DNA from: Methylophilales bacterium HTCC2181
GTDB lineage: Bacteria > Pseudomonadota > Gammaproteobacteria > Burkholderiales > Methylophilaceae
NCBI GenBank assembly: GCA_000168995.1
Contig: AAUX01000001.1
Coordinates: 124,001 to 188,000, forward strand
Length of the DNA: 64,000 bases
Reading direction: 5' to 3'
Both the position numbers and the translations under genes were made by a program. The notes under the pieces were generated by a model that was not told the origin of the DNA, did no database searches, and worked only from the letters and a program-made list of their open reading frames with translations. Of this stretch, positions 44,688 through 57,214 are shown piece after piece. Every line of letters starts with the position of its first letter. Positions within the stretch are counted from its first letter, which is position 1.

Positions 44688-46517
44688 TTACTCCACTGTG
44701 ACTGACTTTGCTAAATTCCTTGGTTTATCTACGTCAGTTTTCTTAATTAACGCAACGTGATAAGCAAGTAGCTGCACTGGGATAGCATGCACTATTGGTG
44801 AAAGTACACCGGTATGTCTTGGGGTCCGTATTACTTTTATATCTTCCTGTTGATGAAAATGACTGTCTCCGTCAGCAAATACATATAATATTCCCCCTCG
44901 CGCTTTTACTTCTTGCATATTAGATTTTACTTTCTCTAATAACGAGTCGTTCGGGGCAATCACCACAACTGGCATGTCTTTATCCACCAATGCAAGCGGC
45001 CCATGTTTTAATTCTCCTGCTGGGTAAGCTTCAGCATGAATATATGATATTTCTTTTAACTTTAGCGCTCCTTCTAATGCTATAGGATAGTGAATGCCTC
45101 TTCCTAAAAATAAAGCATTATTTTTCTCTGCAAACTGTTTTGACCACTCTTTTATTTGTGGCTCTAGGTTTAATGCATGTTGAATGTTTCCAGATAATAA
45201 TCTTAATTCTGACAGATACTCTTTTTCCTGTTTTTTTGTAATACGATTATTAATCTTTCCTAGTATTATTGTTAGGACAAACAATGATGCAAGTTGAGTT
45301 GTAAATGCTTTAGTGGAAGCGACCCCAATCTCCATTCCTGCCCTAGTATAGAGTACTAATTGAGACTCTCTGACAATAGCACTATCCTGAACATTGCATA
45401 TTGTCAGCGTTTTTTTATGCCCCATTACTTTTGCATGTTTTAATGACTCAATTGTATCTAACGTTTCCCCTGATTGAGATATAGTAATTACCAACTGATT
45501 TACATTGGGTACTGAAGACCTATAACGGTATTCACTAGCAATTTCAACGTTGGCAGGAATTTTTGCAATGCTTTCAATCCAATATTTTGCTGTAAGACCT
45601 GCATAGTAGCTAGTACCTGCAGCTAATATTAGAATACTGTTTACGTCAGCTAGAGTTTTCTTTGCATTTTTTCCTAAAAGTTCTATATCAAAAGCATTAT
45701 TATCAATAACTGCCTCAATAGTATCTCCGAGCGCTTTTGGTTGTTCATATATTTCTTTCTGCATGAAATGATCATAAGGGCCAAGGTCCATGCTTCCTTC
45801 ATCTAATGAACTTTTATGTAGCTTTCGTTTAGTTGGCTTTAACGATTTATCATATATTTCTAATCCTTCAACTGTTAGGTTAGCTATATCGCCATCTTCT
45901 AAATAAATAATATTTTTTGTTGAGGCAATAATTGCAGAAGCATCTGATGCAATGAAATTTTCTTTTTGTCCAACACCAATTAATAAGGGGCAACCTTTCC
46001 TTGCACAAATTAATTGGTCTTTTTTATCAACGGCAATTACTGCTATTGCAAATGCTCCATCTAGATCTTTTATTGCCAAAAAAGTAGCCTTAAGCAAATC
46101 CTTTGTATCTTCATAATAATAATGAATAAGGTGTGCTATCACCTCTGTATCTGTTTCAGAAGTAAACTCATAACCATATTTTTTTAATCGTTCACTTTGA
46201 GCTTCATGATTTTCAATGATGCCGTTATGAACTACTGCGATTTTATTTCTAGATATATGGGGATGGGCATTACTTTCCGTGACTCCGCCATGAGTTGCCC
46301 ATCTTGTATGTCCTATTCCCAGCAGACCACTAAGGTTTTGATTTTTTAATTTATCTCTAATCGCTGAAACTCTACCTGTCGAACGAACTCTAGTAATTTT
46401 ATCAGAAAGCAAAGCTATGCCAGCTGAATCGTAGCCACGGTACTCTAATCGCTCTAGCCCATTAACTAAAAAGTCGCTAACATTCTTGTATGATATTGCC
46501 CCTACAATTCCACACAT
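44688..46517 (-). CDS. glmS: Glutamine-fructose-6-phosphate aminotransferase (isomerizing)
   Basis: Makes glucosamine-6-phosphate for cell-wall synthesis. The start is the ATG giving MCGIVGAI, so that Cys becomes the N-terminal nucleophile after Met removal; a start at 46547 would block this. 609 aa with N-terminal glutaminase ([10 protein letters not shown]) and two SIS domains ([21 protein letters not shown]), ending [12 protein letters not shown] as in the family. It starts one base after the glmU stop. No glmS ribozyme-like leader is possible in that space. Confidence 0.97.
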   Translation of the reverse strand: MCGIVGAISYKNVSDFLVNGLERLEYRGYDSAGIALLSDKITRVRSTGRVSAIRDKLKNQNLSGLLGIGHTRWATHGGVTESNAHPHISRNKIAVVHNGIIENHEAQSERLKKYGYEFTSETDTEVIAHLIHYYYEDTKDLLKATFLAIKDLDGAFAIAVIAVDKKDQLICARKGCPLLIGVGQKENFIASDASAIIASTKNIIYLEDGDIANLTVEGLEIYDKSLKPTKRKLHKSSLDEGSMDLGPYDHFMQKEIYEQPKALGDTIEAVIDNNAFDIELLGKNAKKTLADVNSILILAAGTSYYAGLTAKYWIESIAKIPANVEIASEYRYRSSVPNVNQLVITISQSGETLDTIESLKHAKVMGHKKTLTICNVQDSAIVRESQLVLYTRAGMEIGVASTKAFTTQLASLFVLTIILGKINNRITKKQEKEYLSELRLLSGNIQHALNLEPQIKEWSKQFAEKNNALFLGRGIHYPIALEGALKLKEISYIHAEAYPAGELKHGPLALVDKDMPVVVIAPNDSLLEKVKSNMQEVKARGGILYVFADGDSHFHQQEDIKVIRTPRHTGVLSPIVHAIPVQLLAYHVALIKKTDVDKPRNLAKSVTVE

Positions 46518-46518
46518 A

Positions 46519-47871
46519 TTATTTCTTCTCTGGCTTATGCCAGCCAAAAATAGTCTTTTGTTGGGATCTTGAAAGTGTTAATTGATCTTCAGGAGCGTTC
46601 TTGGTTATAGTAGAGCCTGCTCCTATGGTTGCCCCTTTACCGACTATTACTGGAGCAATTAACTGCGAGCTCGACCCTATAAATACGTTATCTTCAATTA
46701 TAGTTTTATGTTTTTTTACTCCATCATAGTTGCAAGTAATTGTTCCTGCTCCAATATTAACATTTTGGCCTATCTCACTATCACCAATGTAACTAAGATG
46801 ATTAATCTTTGATCCTTGGTTAACGGAAGAGTTTTTAATTTCAACAAAATTACCAATATGTACGTTATTTGCCAGTGATGTTCCAGGCCTTAACCTTGCG
46901 TATGGCCCAATACGACTTGATGACCCAACTATACTTGAATCAATATGTGAATAAGCTTCAACAATTGTTCCGTCTTTAATTTCACAATCTTTTAAAACGC
47001 AATAGGGTTTTAAATGAACATTCGCGCCTAACGTCACGGACCCCTCAAAAATACAACCAACATCAATTGTTACATCCGTACCGCATTTCAACTCTCCCCT
47101 TATATCAATTCGGCTAGGGTCAAGAAGGGTTACTCCTTGGCTCATTAATAACTTTGCTTTACTCATTTGTAACCCCCTCTCTATCTCTGCCAAATCTTCT
47201 TTTGAGTTTACTCCAAATACCGATATCTCTTTTTGGGCTAACTGTGAATGAACAGGCAATCCGTCTTTAACAGCAAATTCTACTATATCCGTAAGATAAT
47301 ATTCATTTTGAGAATTGTTATTTGTAATTTGTCCAAGCCAGGCAATTAAATTTTTTGTGTTGCAGGCTATTATTCCTGTATTAATTTCTGTAATTTTTTT
47401 TTCTTCTTTGTTGCAATCTTTCTCTTCTACTATTTTTATAATTTCTTCCTTGTGTCTTACAATTCTCCCATAACCTTCAGGCTTAGTTTTATTACAAGTT
47501 AGAATAGCCAGACCTTCGTCTACTTTGTTGAGTAATTGCTGCAGATCTAATGCATCAATTAATGGAACATCCCCGTATAGTATTAACGTTTTATCTGCAG
47601 AAAGGTGCGATGTTGATTGCAGCACAGCATGTCCAGTGCCTAATTGTTTCTCTTGAAGGCACCATGAAATATTATGGTTAGTAATTGATTTTTTTACGAG
47701 ATCGGTTTTATACCCAGTAATTATAGTTGTTGTTTCTGGATTTAATCGTTGGGAGGTTTCTAATACATGCTGCAAAAGAGGTTTATTAGCTAACGAGTGA
47801 ATAACTTTCGGCAGCTCCGAATGCATTCGAGTGCCTTTACCTGCAGCAAGAATAACTACATTCAATGACAT
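46519..47871 (-). CDS. glmU: Bifunctional N-acetylglucosamine-1-phosphate uridyltransferase / glucosamine-1-phosphate acetyltransferase
   Basis: Makes UDP-GlcNAc. The N-terminal uridyltransferase has LAAGKGTRM and the C-terminal half has the left-handed beta-helix hexapeptides ([22 protein letters not shown]) and [10 protein letters not shown]. 450 aa is full length. Directly upstream of glmS by one base, so consecutive steps of amino-sugar synthesis are linked. It begins after the terminator of the atp operon. Confidence 0.97.
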   Translation of the reverse strand: MSLNVVILAAGKGTRMHSELPKVIHSLANKPLLQHVLETSQRLNPETTTIITGYKTDLVKKSITNHNISWCLQEKQLGTGHAVLQSTSHLSADKTLILYGDVPLIDALDLQQLLNKVDEGLAILTCNKTKPEGYGRIVRHKEEIIKIVEEKDCNKEEKKITEINTGIIACNTKNLIAWLGQITNNNSQNEYYLTDIVEFAVKDGLPVHSQLAQKEISVFGVNSKEDLAEIERGLQMSKAKLLMSQGVTLLDPSRIDIRGELKCGTDVTIDVGCIFEGSVTLGANVHLKPYCVLKDCEIKDGTIVEAYSHIDSSIVGSSSRIGPYARLRPGTSLANNVHIGNFVEIKNSSVNQGSKINHLSYIGDSEIGQNVNIGAGTITCNYDGVKKHKTIIEDNVFIGSSSQLIAPVIVGKGATIGAGSTITKNAPEDQLTLSRSQQKTIFGWHKPEKK

Positions 47872-47902
47872 GGTAATCCTCAGCTAAATAATTAGTATAA
47901 AC

Positions 47903-47929
47903 AAAAAAAGCAGCTTAAAGCTGCTTTTT
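47903..47929 (-). terminator. Terminator of the atp operon
   Basis: GCAGCT (47910-47915) pairs with AGCTGC (47919-47924) around TAA, flanked by seven A and five T residues. On the minus strand it follows the atpC stop by 15 bases and is followed by a T run. It separates atpC from glmU. The A/T symmetry could allow function in both directions. Confidence 0.85.
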
Positions 47930-47944
47930 ATAAAGACAAAAAAA

Positions 47945-48370
47945 CTAATGCTTAATCTTTCTTAATTTTTCAATTGCTTGTATCTGTGCCATTGCTTCGG
48001 CAAGTTCTGCTTGTGCCTTAGCATAGTCTATGTCAGATTTTTTATTTTTCATTGCTTCTTCTGCGGCTTTTTTAGCTGCAGCAGCTTTATTTTCGTCCAA
48101 ATCTTTAGCCCTGATTGCAGTGTCAGATAACACAGTAATAATGCCGGGCTGAACTTCTAAAATCCCGCCTGAAACATAAATCAGGTGTTCTTCTTTTTTA
48201 TCAGCCAACTTGATTTTTAACGAGCCTGATTTTAATGTAGTGATCATAGGTGCATGATTAGGATAAATACCTACCTCTCCCATCTTTGCAGGGGCAACAA
48301 CAAACTCTGCTTCGCCAGAGAATATTGACTCTTCCGCACTTACTACATCGATTTGAACCGTATTAGCCAT
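47945..48370 (-). CDS. atpC: ATP synthase F1 subunit epsilon
   Basis: 141 aa. N-terminal beta-sandwich ([36 protein letters not shown]) and C-terminal helical hairpin rich in Ala and Lys. Epsilon links the rotor to F1 and inhibits wasteful hydrolysis. Last gene of the atp operon, 15 bases after atpD and followed by a terminator. Confidence 0.97.
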   Translation of the reverse strand: MANTVQIDVVSAEESIFSGEAEFVVAPAKMGEVGIYPNHAPMITTLKSGSLKIKLADKKEEHLIYVSGGILEVQPGIITVLSDTAIRAKDLDENKAAAAKKAAEEAMKNKKSDIDYAKAQAELAEAMAQIQAIEKLRKIKH

Positions 48371-48385
48371 ATTTACCTTAATTTA

Positions 48386-49813
<1,428 letters not shown>

Positions 49814-49853
49814 TTATCCTTACTCGTCATTATGTATATTAATTAAAAAAAAT

Positions 49854-50720
49854 TTACGATACAGCTGCCGCGCCACCAACAATTTCCGATATTTCCTTAG
49901 TAATAGCTGCTTGTCTTGCTTTGTTATAAACCAGTTTAAGGTCATCAATCACTGTGTTGGCGTTATCAGATGCAGATTTCATTGCCACCATTCTGGCTGA
50001 CTGTTCCGATGCCATATTTTCTGTGACTGCATGGTATATGTATGACTCAATATAGCGTGATAAAAGCTCATCAATAACTGTCTTAGAATCAGGTTCATAT
50101 AAATAATCCCAAGAACTATCTGGGCTACCAAGCTTTTCGCCTTTTAATGGAAGAACTTGATCCATAATGGGCTCTTGCTTCATCGTGTTGATAAATTTTG
50201 TATAGCATATGAATAGTTGATCAATTTCACCTGCGACATAAGCATCTAACATAACTTTTATCGACCCCAAAAGACTGTCAAGTTCTGGCTGGTCTCCGAG
50301 ACCCGCAATATTTGACTTTAAATTAGCACCCATTCTTGTCATAAACCCAAGACCTTTATTTCCTATAGTACTAACTTGAATTTTTTTTCCTTCTTTTTCC
50401 CATGTCTTCATTTGCGTAATCGAAGCTCTTAGCACGTTTGTGTTTAGTCCTCCGCACAAACCCTTATCTGATGTAACAACTATGAGGCCAATACTTTTTA
50501 CTTGGTCCCTTGATACCAAAAAAGGGTGCCTGTATTCTGATTGAGCGTGTGATAAATGAGCTGCAATTTGACGAATTTTTTCGGCATACGGTCTAGCAGA
50601 TGACATTCTTTCTTGTGCTTTACGCATTTTAGATGCCGCTACCATTTCCATCGCTTTTGTGATCTTTCGAGTGTTTTCTACACTTTTGATCTTAGTTCGT
50701 ATTTCCTTGCTGCCTGCCAT
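49854..50720 (-). CDS. atpG: ATP synthase F1 subunit gamma
   Basis: 288 aa central stalk. The N-terminal [26 protein letters not shown] and the C-terminal [19 protein letters not shown] form the coiled coil that rotates inside alpha3beta3. It lies 13 bases after atpA. Confidence 0.98.
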   Translation of the reverse strand: MAGSKEIRTKIKSVENTRKITKAMEMVAASKMRKAQERMSSARPYAEKIRQIAAHLSHAQSEYRHPFLVSRDQVKSIGLIVVTSDKGLCGGLNTNVLRASITQMKTWEKEGKKIQVSTIGNKGLGFMTRMGANLKSNIAGLGDQPELDSLLGSIKVMLDAYVAGEIDQLFICYTKFINTMKQEPIMDQVLPLKGEKLGSPDSSWDYLYEPDSKTVIDELLSRYIESYIYHAVTENMASEQSARMVAMKSASDNANTVIDDLKLVYNKARQAAITKEISEIVGGAAAVS

Positions 50721-50733
50721 TTGATATTCCTAT

Positions 50734-52275
50734 TTAATAAGCATTTGAAGCTTTAAAGTCTTCAATTGCTTTAGTAAGTTTTTTCTCATCATCATCTGAT
50801 AGAGCTAATGACTTTTCAATGCTATCAACCACTGCTTTATATTTTGAAGCAACAAAACCATGCAATGCATTTTCAAAAGATAATACCTTGTCGGTTGGCA
50901 CATCATCTAAATAGCCATTGTTAGCTGCAAACAATGTTATAGCCATGTTCGATACTGTTAACGGGGCATATTGTGCTTGCTTCATTAATTCAGTAAACAT
51001 TTTTCCTCTTTCTAATTGCTTTCTTGTGGCCTCATCTAAGTCAGAAGCAAACTGAGCAAATGCTGCTAATTCTCTGTATTGTGCCAGGGCTAAACGAACG
51101 CCTCCACCAAGCTTCTTGATTACTTTAGTTTGTGCTGCTCCACCAACCCTAGAGACAGAAATACCAGCGTTGATTGCCGGTCTTACACCTGCATTAAATA
51201 AATCACTTTCCAAGAAAATTTGTCCATCAGTAATAGAGATAACATTTGTAGGAACAAAAGCCGATACGTCACCAGCTGCTGTCTCAATAATAGGAAGTGC
51301 AGTCAATGACCCTGTTTTTCCTTTTACTTTTCCTTTAGTAAAGTTTTCTACATACTCCTCATTGACTCGAGCAGCTCGCTCCAATAGCCTTGAATGAATA
51401 TAAAAAACATCCCCAGGATATGCTTCGCGGCCTGGAGGCCTTCTTAATAAGAGAGAAATCTGGCGGTAGGCAATTGCTTGTTTTGTTAAATCATCATAAA
51501 CGATTAAAGCATCTTCTCCGCGGTCGCGGAAATACTCGCCCATTGTACATCCGGCATAAGGTGCTAAGAATTGAAGTGCTGCAGAGTCGGAGGCGGAAGC
51601 AGATACTACAGTGGTGTATTCCATAGCGCCATTTTCTTCAAGTTTTCTGACCACATTCATAATTGTTGATGCTTTTTGACCAATAGCAACATAAATACAT
51701 TTCATGTTTTGGCCTTTTTGATTAATGATTGCATCAATTGCAACAGCTGTTTTACCAGTTTGTCTATCGCCAATAATTAGCTCACGCTGTCCTCTTCCAA
51801 TTGGCACCATTGAATCAATAGCTTTTAACCCTGTTTGCACTGGTTGTGACACAGATTTTCTAGCAATAACGCCTGGTGCCACTTTTTCAAGCTTATCCGT
51901 TTCTTTTGTTTTAACTGGACCTTTTCCATCAATTGGATTTCCTAAAGCATCTACTACCCTGCCTATGAGTTCCGGTCCTACTGGAACTTCCAGAATTTTA
52001 CCCGTACATTTACAAACATCACCTTCAGAAATATGCTCATAATCACCTAAAATAACTGCACCCACTGAATCTCGTTCTAGGTTTAATGCTAGACCAAAGG
52101 TATTTCCAGGAAATTCAATCATCTCTCCTGACATTACATTTGATAATCCATGAACCCTTACAATACCGTCAGTAACAGATACTACCGTTCCTTGTGTTCT
52201 AGCCTCAGAACTAACTGAAAAATCTTTTATTCGATTTTTAATTAATTCACTTATTTCTGATGTTGATAACTGCAT
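50734..52275 (-). CDS. atpA: ATP synthase F1 subunit alpha
   Basis: 513 aa non-catalytic nucleotide-binding subunit. Walker A GDRQTGKT (169-176), the [12 protein letters not shown] segment and the conserved [21 protein letters not shown] are present. Full length. It follows atpH by 23 bases. Confidence 0.99.
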   Translation of the reverse strand: MQLSTSEISELIKNRIKDFSVSSEARTQGTVVSVTDGIVRVHGLSNVMSGEMIEFPGNTFGLALNLERDSVGAVILGDYEHISEGDVCKCTGKILEVPVGPELIGRVVDALGNPIDGKGPVKTKETDKLEKVAPGVIARKSVSQPVQTGLKAIDSMVPIGRGQRELIIGDRQTGKTAVAIDAIINQKGQNMKCIYVAIGQKASTIMNVVRKLEENGAMEYTTVVSASASDSAALQFLAPYAGCTMGEYFRDRGEDALIVYDDLTKQAIAYRQISLLLRRPPGREAYPGDVFYIHSRLLERAARVNEEYVENFTKGKVKGKTGSLTALPIIETAAGDVSAFVPTNVISITDGQIFLESDLFNAGVRPAINAGISVSRVGGAAQTKVIKKLGGGVRLALAQYRELAAFAQFASDLDEATRKQLERGKMFTELMKQAQYAPLTVSNMAITLFAANNGYLDDVPTDKVLSFENALHGFVASKYKAVVDSIEKSLALSDDDEKKLTKAIEDFKASNAY

Positions 52276-52298
52276 TACATTAATCTCCTGGTTTAGGC

Positions 52299-52835
52299 TT
52301 AAGCCTTCAAATTATAGGCTAAGCTTGATAATTGTCCTTTGACCGAGGCATCAATAACAGTATCACCAACATGGATGATGCTACCGCCAATTATTTCCTC
52401 ATCAACTTTTACATTCGCTTCGATTTTTTTCTTGAATTTCTTCTCAAGACTTTTAATTAATTCATCAACTTCTTTTTTCGAGGGCTTAGAAGCAAAAACT
52501 AAATCAGCCTCAATTGTTCCTTGGTCAATATCTTTGAGCTCATCGAACATGCTTGAAATTGTTGAAACAATACCAAGCCTTTTATTTTCGACCAACAGCT
52601 TTACCAGGTTCACCCCTTCTTTTGTGAGGCCTTTATCCATCAAATCAATAAGTACCTTTTCTTTTTCCTCGTCAACAATTTTAGGATCGGAAACAAAGGC
52701 TAACATATCTTCATTGCTTATAATTGAAGCCATTAAATGAAGCATGTCTGACCACTCTGAAAGCTTCTTTGTTTCTTTTGCAAGATTGAAGATGCCTGTG
52801 CTGTATGGTCTTGCTACAGTTGAAATTTCAGCCAT
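52299..52835 (-). CDS. atpH: ATP synthase F1 subunit delta
   Basis: 178 aa peripheral-stalk protein joining F1 to subunit b. The [12 protein letters not shown] start and the C-terminal [21 protein letters not shown] are the family signature. It lies 4 bases after atpF. Confidence 0.97.
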   Translation of the reverse strand: MAEISTVARPYSTGIFNLAKETKKLSEWSDMLHLMASIISNEDMLAFVSDPKIVDEEKEKVLIDLMDKGLTKEGVNLVKLLVENKRLGIVSTISSMFDELKDIDQGTIEADLVFASKPSKKEVDELIKSLEKKFKKKIEANVKVDEEIIGGSIIHVGDTVIDASVKGQLSSLAYNLKA

Positions 52836-52839
52836 ATGA

Positions 52840-53310
52840 CTATAATTCCTTCGCTAACTTCGTCAACATTGCTGAATGATCTTCTTTTTTAATTTCTTTT
52901 TGAAGAATTTTTTCTGCTGCAGAAAGTGCTAGCTGTGAAACTTCTGCTCTTAATGCTTCTTTTGCCCTATTAACTTCCTGGTCGATTTCAGAATGCGCTC
53001 CCGCAACTATTCTATCAGCCTCAACTTTTGCTTCTGTTTTTGCTGCATCAACAATTTCATTAGCCCTTTTCTCAGCCTGACTAATAATCTCAGCCGATTT
53101 TTGCTTAGAAATACTTAATGATTCCTGATTTTTCTTTTCTGCAATCTCAAGAGAGGCTTTACCTTCATGTGCAGCAGCCAATCCATCAGCAATTTCTTTT
53201 TGCCTAGTCTCTATTGCTTTGAGCAGTGGCGGCCATACAAACCGAACAGTAAACCAAATTAATATGGCAAACGCTAAAGCCTGCGCTATTAAAGTAAAAT
53301 TAATATTCAT
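52840..53310 (-). CDS. atpF: ATP synthase Fo subunit b
   Basis: 156 aa with one N-terminal membrane helix ([21 protein letters not shown]) followed by a long charged coiled coil, forming the peripheral stalk. 156 aa is the E. coli size. A single copy without a b' paralogue. Confidence 0.97.
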   Translation of the reverse strand: MNINFTLIAQALAFAILIWFTVRFVWPPLLKAIETRQKEIADGLAAAHEGKASLEIAEKKNQESLSISKQKSAEIISQAEKRANEIVDAAKTEAKVEADRIVAGAHSEIDQEVNRAKEALRAEVSQLALSAAEKILQKEIKKEDHSAMLTKLAKEL

Positions 53311-53363
53311 TTAAACTCCGACTATTTTTAAAATGCTTGATGTTAAATAAATGTTTTTCTTAA

Positions 53364-53651
<288 letters not shown>

Positions 53652-53667
53652 TTAAACGTTTCTTTTT

Positions 53668-54477
53668 TTAGTGCCCTGCATGTGCCATAGATAAATATAC
53701 AACCGTAAGCATCATGAATACAAAAGCCTGAAGAGCAACAATAAGTATGTGGAATATTGCCCATCCTGCTCCAAGAAATGCACTAAAAAACACTCCAAAA
53801 ACTCCTGAAGCTGCCAACATACCAATGAGAAGAAATATTACTTCCCCAGCATACATGTTTCCAAATAGCCGCAACGAATGTGATAACGGTTTAGATACAT
53901 ATTCAATAATGTTAAATAAAAAATTAGCTGGCCAAACAAAAGGATTGGACCCGAATGGGGCGCAGAATAAATCATGCAACCATCCTTTTATGCCATGTAC
54001 CTTGATTCCAAAATAGATCATGAGGAACCAAACACCCAAAGCCAAAGCAAACGTTGTGTTTACATCCGAAGTCGGCACATTTCGCCAATACTCTACATGA
54101 AACAATTTATTATATATGGTTGCCATGATATCAATTGGCAAAAAATCCATTGCATTCATCATTAAAACCCAGACAAAAACTGTTAGGGCTGCGGGAGCTA
54201 TAAATGCATGTCGGTCACCATGGAACGAAGTTTTAACCTGGTCGTCAATAAATCCAAATAGAAGCTCAATAAATGCTTGCGTTTTAGTTGGAACGCCTGC
54301 GGTAGCTTTTCTTGCCACTAACCATATCAGGCCCATGCTAACCAGGCCAAGCAGGACAGCCATAACCACTGAATCAACATGCATAGTCCAAAAAGGATGG
54401 TCTCCAAAACTCACCTCATTAAAAGCGAGATGATGTCCAATGTAATCTGAAGGGGTGTTGTATGTGCTTCCGGCCAC
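53668..54477 (-). CDS. atpB: ATP synthase Fo subunit a
   Basis: 269 aa membrane stator. The essential arginine lies in [14 protein letters not shown], and the C-terminal [17 protein letters not shown] helix is typical. It forms the half-channels for ions facing the c-ring. Confidence 0.98.
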   Translation of the reverse strand: MAGSTYNTPSDYIGHHLAFNEVSFGDHPFWTMHVDSVVMAVLLGLVSMGLIWLVARKATAGVPTKTQAFIELLFGFIDDQVKTSFHGDRHAFIAPAALTVFVWVLMMNAMDFLPIDIMATIYNKLFHVEYWRNVPTSDVNTTFALALGVWFLMIYFGIKVHGIKGWLHDLFCAPFGSNPFVWPANFLFNIIEYVSKPLSHSLRLFGNMYAGEVIFLLIGMLAASGVFGVFFSAFLGAGWAIFHILIVALQAFVFMMLTVVYLSMAHAGH

Positions 54478-54483
54478 TAAATA

Positions 54484-54900
54484 TTATTCCTTGTTATCAA
54501 TTTTTATATTATCAATATGCGATATCGCTATGCCTGATATCAATGCCGCCATTACTAATCCGACTACTAAAGCCATGGGAACTAAATCATTATAAAATTT
54601 AAATTCTAACCACATTAAAGCCAATATTAAGAAAATCTTTACTGCTTCTGCTTTTAAGGCATTAATAACTATTCCACCCGGGTTATCGTTATTCTTTTTA
54701 TTTGCGATTGGGCTTGCTACCAATACACCAATTACTACGGGCATCACCCCGGCTAACAAAGAAATTCCCGCATGTATATCGAATAATATACCTAGTGCTA
54801 TAGCCCCAGAAGCGCCAAAAACTAGTTGCCTAACAATCATTTTTTTATATATTAGTGGCAAAAAACTTAGTTTTTTGGTTACTTCTTGCAACTCATCCAT
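54484..54900 (-). CDS. atpI: ATP synthase subunit I
   Basis: 138 aa with four hydrophobic segments; AtpI helps assemble the c-ring in several bacteria. The RQLVFGASGAIALG and the typical position before atpB support it. The protein is poorly conserved in general. The start at 54900 is 36 bases from a plausible sigma70-type promoter. Confidence 0.85.
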   Translation of the reverse strand: MDELQEVTKKLSFLPLIYKKMIVRQLVFGASGAIALGILFDIHAGISLLAGVMPVVIGVLVASPIANKKNNDNPGGIVINALKAEAVKIFLILALMWLEFKFYNDLVPMALVVGLVMAALISGIAISHIDNIKIDNKE

Positions 54901-54935
54901 TGAGGTTTATTATCGCTACTGGTACAAAGGGTGAA

Positions 54936-54964
54936 ATTTTCTATGAATGTGCCTCAACAGTCAA
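54936..54964 (-). promoter_or_regulatory. Putative promoter of the atp operon
   Basis: On the minus strand TTGACT (54964-54959), a 17-base spacer and GAAAAT (54941-54936). The -35 box has five of six consensus bases; the -10 box is weak. It lies in the 77-base gap between parB and atpI and is the best match there. Confidence 0.45.
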
Positions 54965-54977
54965 GCTTTAAGGGTCA

Positions 54978-55823
54978 TTATTTTAACTTCTTAATGACTG
55001 CGTCTAACTGTTCTAGATTGGGATAATTTATTTTTAATGTCCCATTGCCTTTGCTCTTATGTTGAATGCTGACCCTCATACCTAGCATTTCTGAAATATC
55101 ATTTTCTAAGCGTGCTATATCTTCATCTACAATTTTTGCTTCACGATTCAGAGTAACAGCTTTTTTATTGGATACTATTTTTTCAACATCTCTTACGGTT
55201 AATTTTTGGTGGATAATTTTTTGGCACAACATAACTTGCTGATCAAGGTCTAAGGAGAGTAAGGCGCGTGCATGCCCCATCTCTATTTTATTTTCTAAAA
55301 TAGCACTCTGTACATGCTCACTTAGGTTTAATAGCCGTAAAATATTAGACACTGATGTACGAGACTTACCAAGAGTGTCTGCAGCTGACTCGTGCGTCAT
55401 ATTGAACTCATCAATTAACCGTTTTATGCCTTGTGCTTCTTCAATAACATTAAGGTCTTCTCTTTGAATGTTTTCTATTAAAGCCATAGCGAGAACCGAG
55501 GAGTCTGGTATATTTTTAATTAGAACTGGGACAGATTCAATGCCGGCTAGTTTTGATGCTTGCCACCTTCTTTCCCCTGCAATAATCTCGTATCTTTCAT
55601 CCGTTAGTTTTCTTACTAATATCGGTTGCATTATTCCTTGCGACTTTATTGACTCAGCAAGCTCATCAAGTTGTTGTTGATTCATTGTTTTTCGTGGCTG
55701 ATATTGGCCGCTCACAAGCTTTGTTATTGAAAGCATTGTAAGTCCTTCAGTATTATGCTGTTTGTCGCTCTCTTCATTCGATAACAGAGCATCTAACCCA
55801 CGTCCTAACCCTTTATTTTTCAT
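54978..55823 (-). CDS. parB: Chromosome partitioning protein ParB
   Basis: 281 aa CTP-dependent clamp that loads at parS. Seen: GLGRGLDALL start, the CTP-binding motif GERRWQASKLAG, and the helix-turn-helix ESAADTLGKSRTSVSNILRL. Overlaps parA by 11 bases. Its likely target sites are the two parS sequences at 59446 and 59478. Confidence 0.96.
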   Translation of the reverse strand: MKNKGLGRGLDALLSNEESDKQHNTEGLTMLSITKLVSGQYQPRKTMNQQQLDELAESIKSQGIMQPILVRKLTDERYEIIAGERRWQASKLAGIESVPVLIKNIPDSSVLAMALIENIQREDLNVIEEAQGIKRLIDEFNMTHESAADTLGKSRTSVSNILRLLNLSEHVQSAILENKIEMGHARALLSLDLDQQVMLCQKIIHQKLTVRDVEKIVSNKKAVTLNREAKIVDEDIARLENDISEMLGMRVSIQHKSKGNGTLKINYPNLEQLDAVIKKLK

Positions 55824-56583
55824 TATTTCTATCCCTTAAAATTTCTTTGGCCAAAGCTAGATATGCTTTTGCCCCTTTTGATGATTTGTCATAAGAAATC
55901 ACAGACTTTCCATGGCTTGGTGCTTCAGCCAATCTTACATTTCTTGGAATAATTGTTTCATAAACTTTGGGCCCAAAATGTGATGAAAGTTGATCCGACA
56001 CCTGTTTTGTCAGAGTATTTCTCTTATCAAACAAAGTTCTTAGTAAGCCTTCAATCTCAATCTCAGGATTTAGATTTTTTTTGACCCTTCTAATTGTATT
56101 AACCAGATCCGACAAGCCTTCCAAAGCATAATATTCACACTGCATTGGGATTAGAACGGAATTGGAGGCTACGAGGGCATTAACTGTCAATAAATTTAAT
56201 GCAGGGGGACAGTCTATTAAAATAAAATCATAATTTAAAGCAAGCGTTTCTATTGCTTTTTTTAGTATAAATTCTCTATTTTTAATGTCCACAAGCTCAA
56301 TTTCTGCGCCTGCTAAAGATTGGTTGGCTGGAGCTACATCAAATAACCCGTCCTCCGAATGAAGCACAACGTCCTTAATAGTCTTTTGTTCAATAAGTAC
56401 ATCATAGATTGAGGAGCTTAAGACTGCTTTGTTTAGTCCAGCGCCTGAGGTGGCATTACCTTGTGGATCGAGATCAATGAGCAAAACCTTTTTCTTATTA
56501 ACTGCCAAGCTCGCCGCCAAATTGACTGTCGTTGTAGTTTTTCCAACCCCCCCTTTTTGGTTTGATATTGAAATTATTCGCAT
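55813..56583 (-). CDS. parA: Chromosome partitioning ATPase ParA (Soj)
   Basis: 256 aa deviant-Walker ATPase. KGGVGKTTTTVNLA (P-loop with the signature lysine) and LIDLDPQGNATSG are present. Moves ParB-parS complexes to segregate chromosomes. It lies 10 bases after rsmG in the classical mnmG-rsmG-parA-parB order. Confidence 0.97.
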   Translation of the reverse strand: MRIISISNQKGGVGKTTTTVNLAASLAVNKKKVLLIDLDPQGNATSGAGLNKAVLSSSIYDVLIEQKTIKDVVLHSEDGLFDVAPANQSLAGAEIELVDIKNREFILKKAIETLALNYDFILIDCPPALNLLTVNALVASNSVLIPMQCEYYALEGLSDLVNTIRRVKKNLNPEIEIEGLLRTLFDKRNTLTKQVSDQLSSHFGPKVYETIIPRNVRLAEAPSHGKSVISYDKSSKGAKAYLALAKEILRDRNNEK

Positions 56584-56593
56584 GTCATCACCT

Positions 56594-57214
56594 TTATAAG
56601 TGCTTCAACTTAATTAAATATCTATCCGCCTTAAGAAAAGGCACAGTAATTTCATGGATTTCTAAAAAATTTTTTCTTTTTACTATAACTTCTTCCATTA
56701 TTTTTTTACTTTTCATTCCATACCAGTAACCATTTGTTTTAATGATATTTTTTGTCAGATCAACCAACATCTGCATCTCTGAAAATGCCCTTGCTACAAT
56801 GGCATCAAATTTTTTTGTATGGTCCATATCCTCTACTCTGCCATGAATGACGTCAACATTCTTAATTTCAAGCTCGAGACATACTTGTTTCATAAAGATG
56901 GCTTTTTTACCCACCTTATCAATAAGAGTAATTTGTTTTTTTGGATCATGAAGAGCCAATACTATTCCGGGAAGGCCTGCACCACTTCCAACATCCAAAA
57001 CCTCATTCTCTTTAATTAATTGGACCACCGATAACGAATCAAGGAGGTGATTAATGATAATTGTTTTTTCATCTCGCATTGCTGTTAAGTTAAAGGATTT
57101 ATTCCACTTTAGTAAAATATCCTTATAAATCAATAGTTTGTGTACAATATTATTAGAATCGCTCAGTCCCAACTGCTCAATTCCTTGCCTTAAAATCTCC
57201 TCTGCATTAAGCAA
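56594..57214 (-). CDS. rsmG: 16S rRNA (guanine527-N7)-methyltransferase
   Basis: 206 aa SAM-dependent enzyme. [21 protein letters not shown] and motif [17 protein letters not shown] are diagnostic. The start overlaps mnmG by 8 bases. Confidence 0.96.
   Translation of the reverse strand: MLNAEEILRQGIEQLGLSDSNNIVHKLLIYKDILLKWNKSFNLTAMRDEKTIIINHLLDSLSVVQLIKENEVLDVGSGAGLPGIVLALHDPKKQITLIDKVGKKAIFMKQVCLELEIKNVDVIHGRVEDMDHTKKFDAIVARAFSEMQMLVDLTKNIIKTNGYWYGMKSKKIMEEVIVKRKNFLEIHEITVPFLKADRYLIKLKHL

Noticed and set aside
46515-46547. glmS ribozyme or a longer GlmS N-terminus
   Set aside because: glmU ends one base before the glmS start, leaving no room for a ribozyme, and an extended N-terminus would bury the catalytic Cys.
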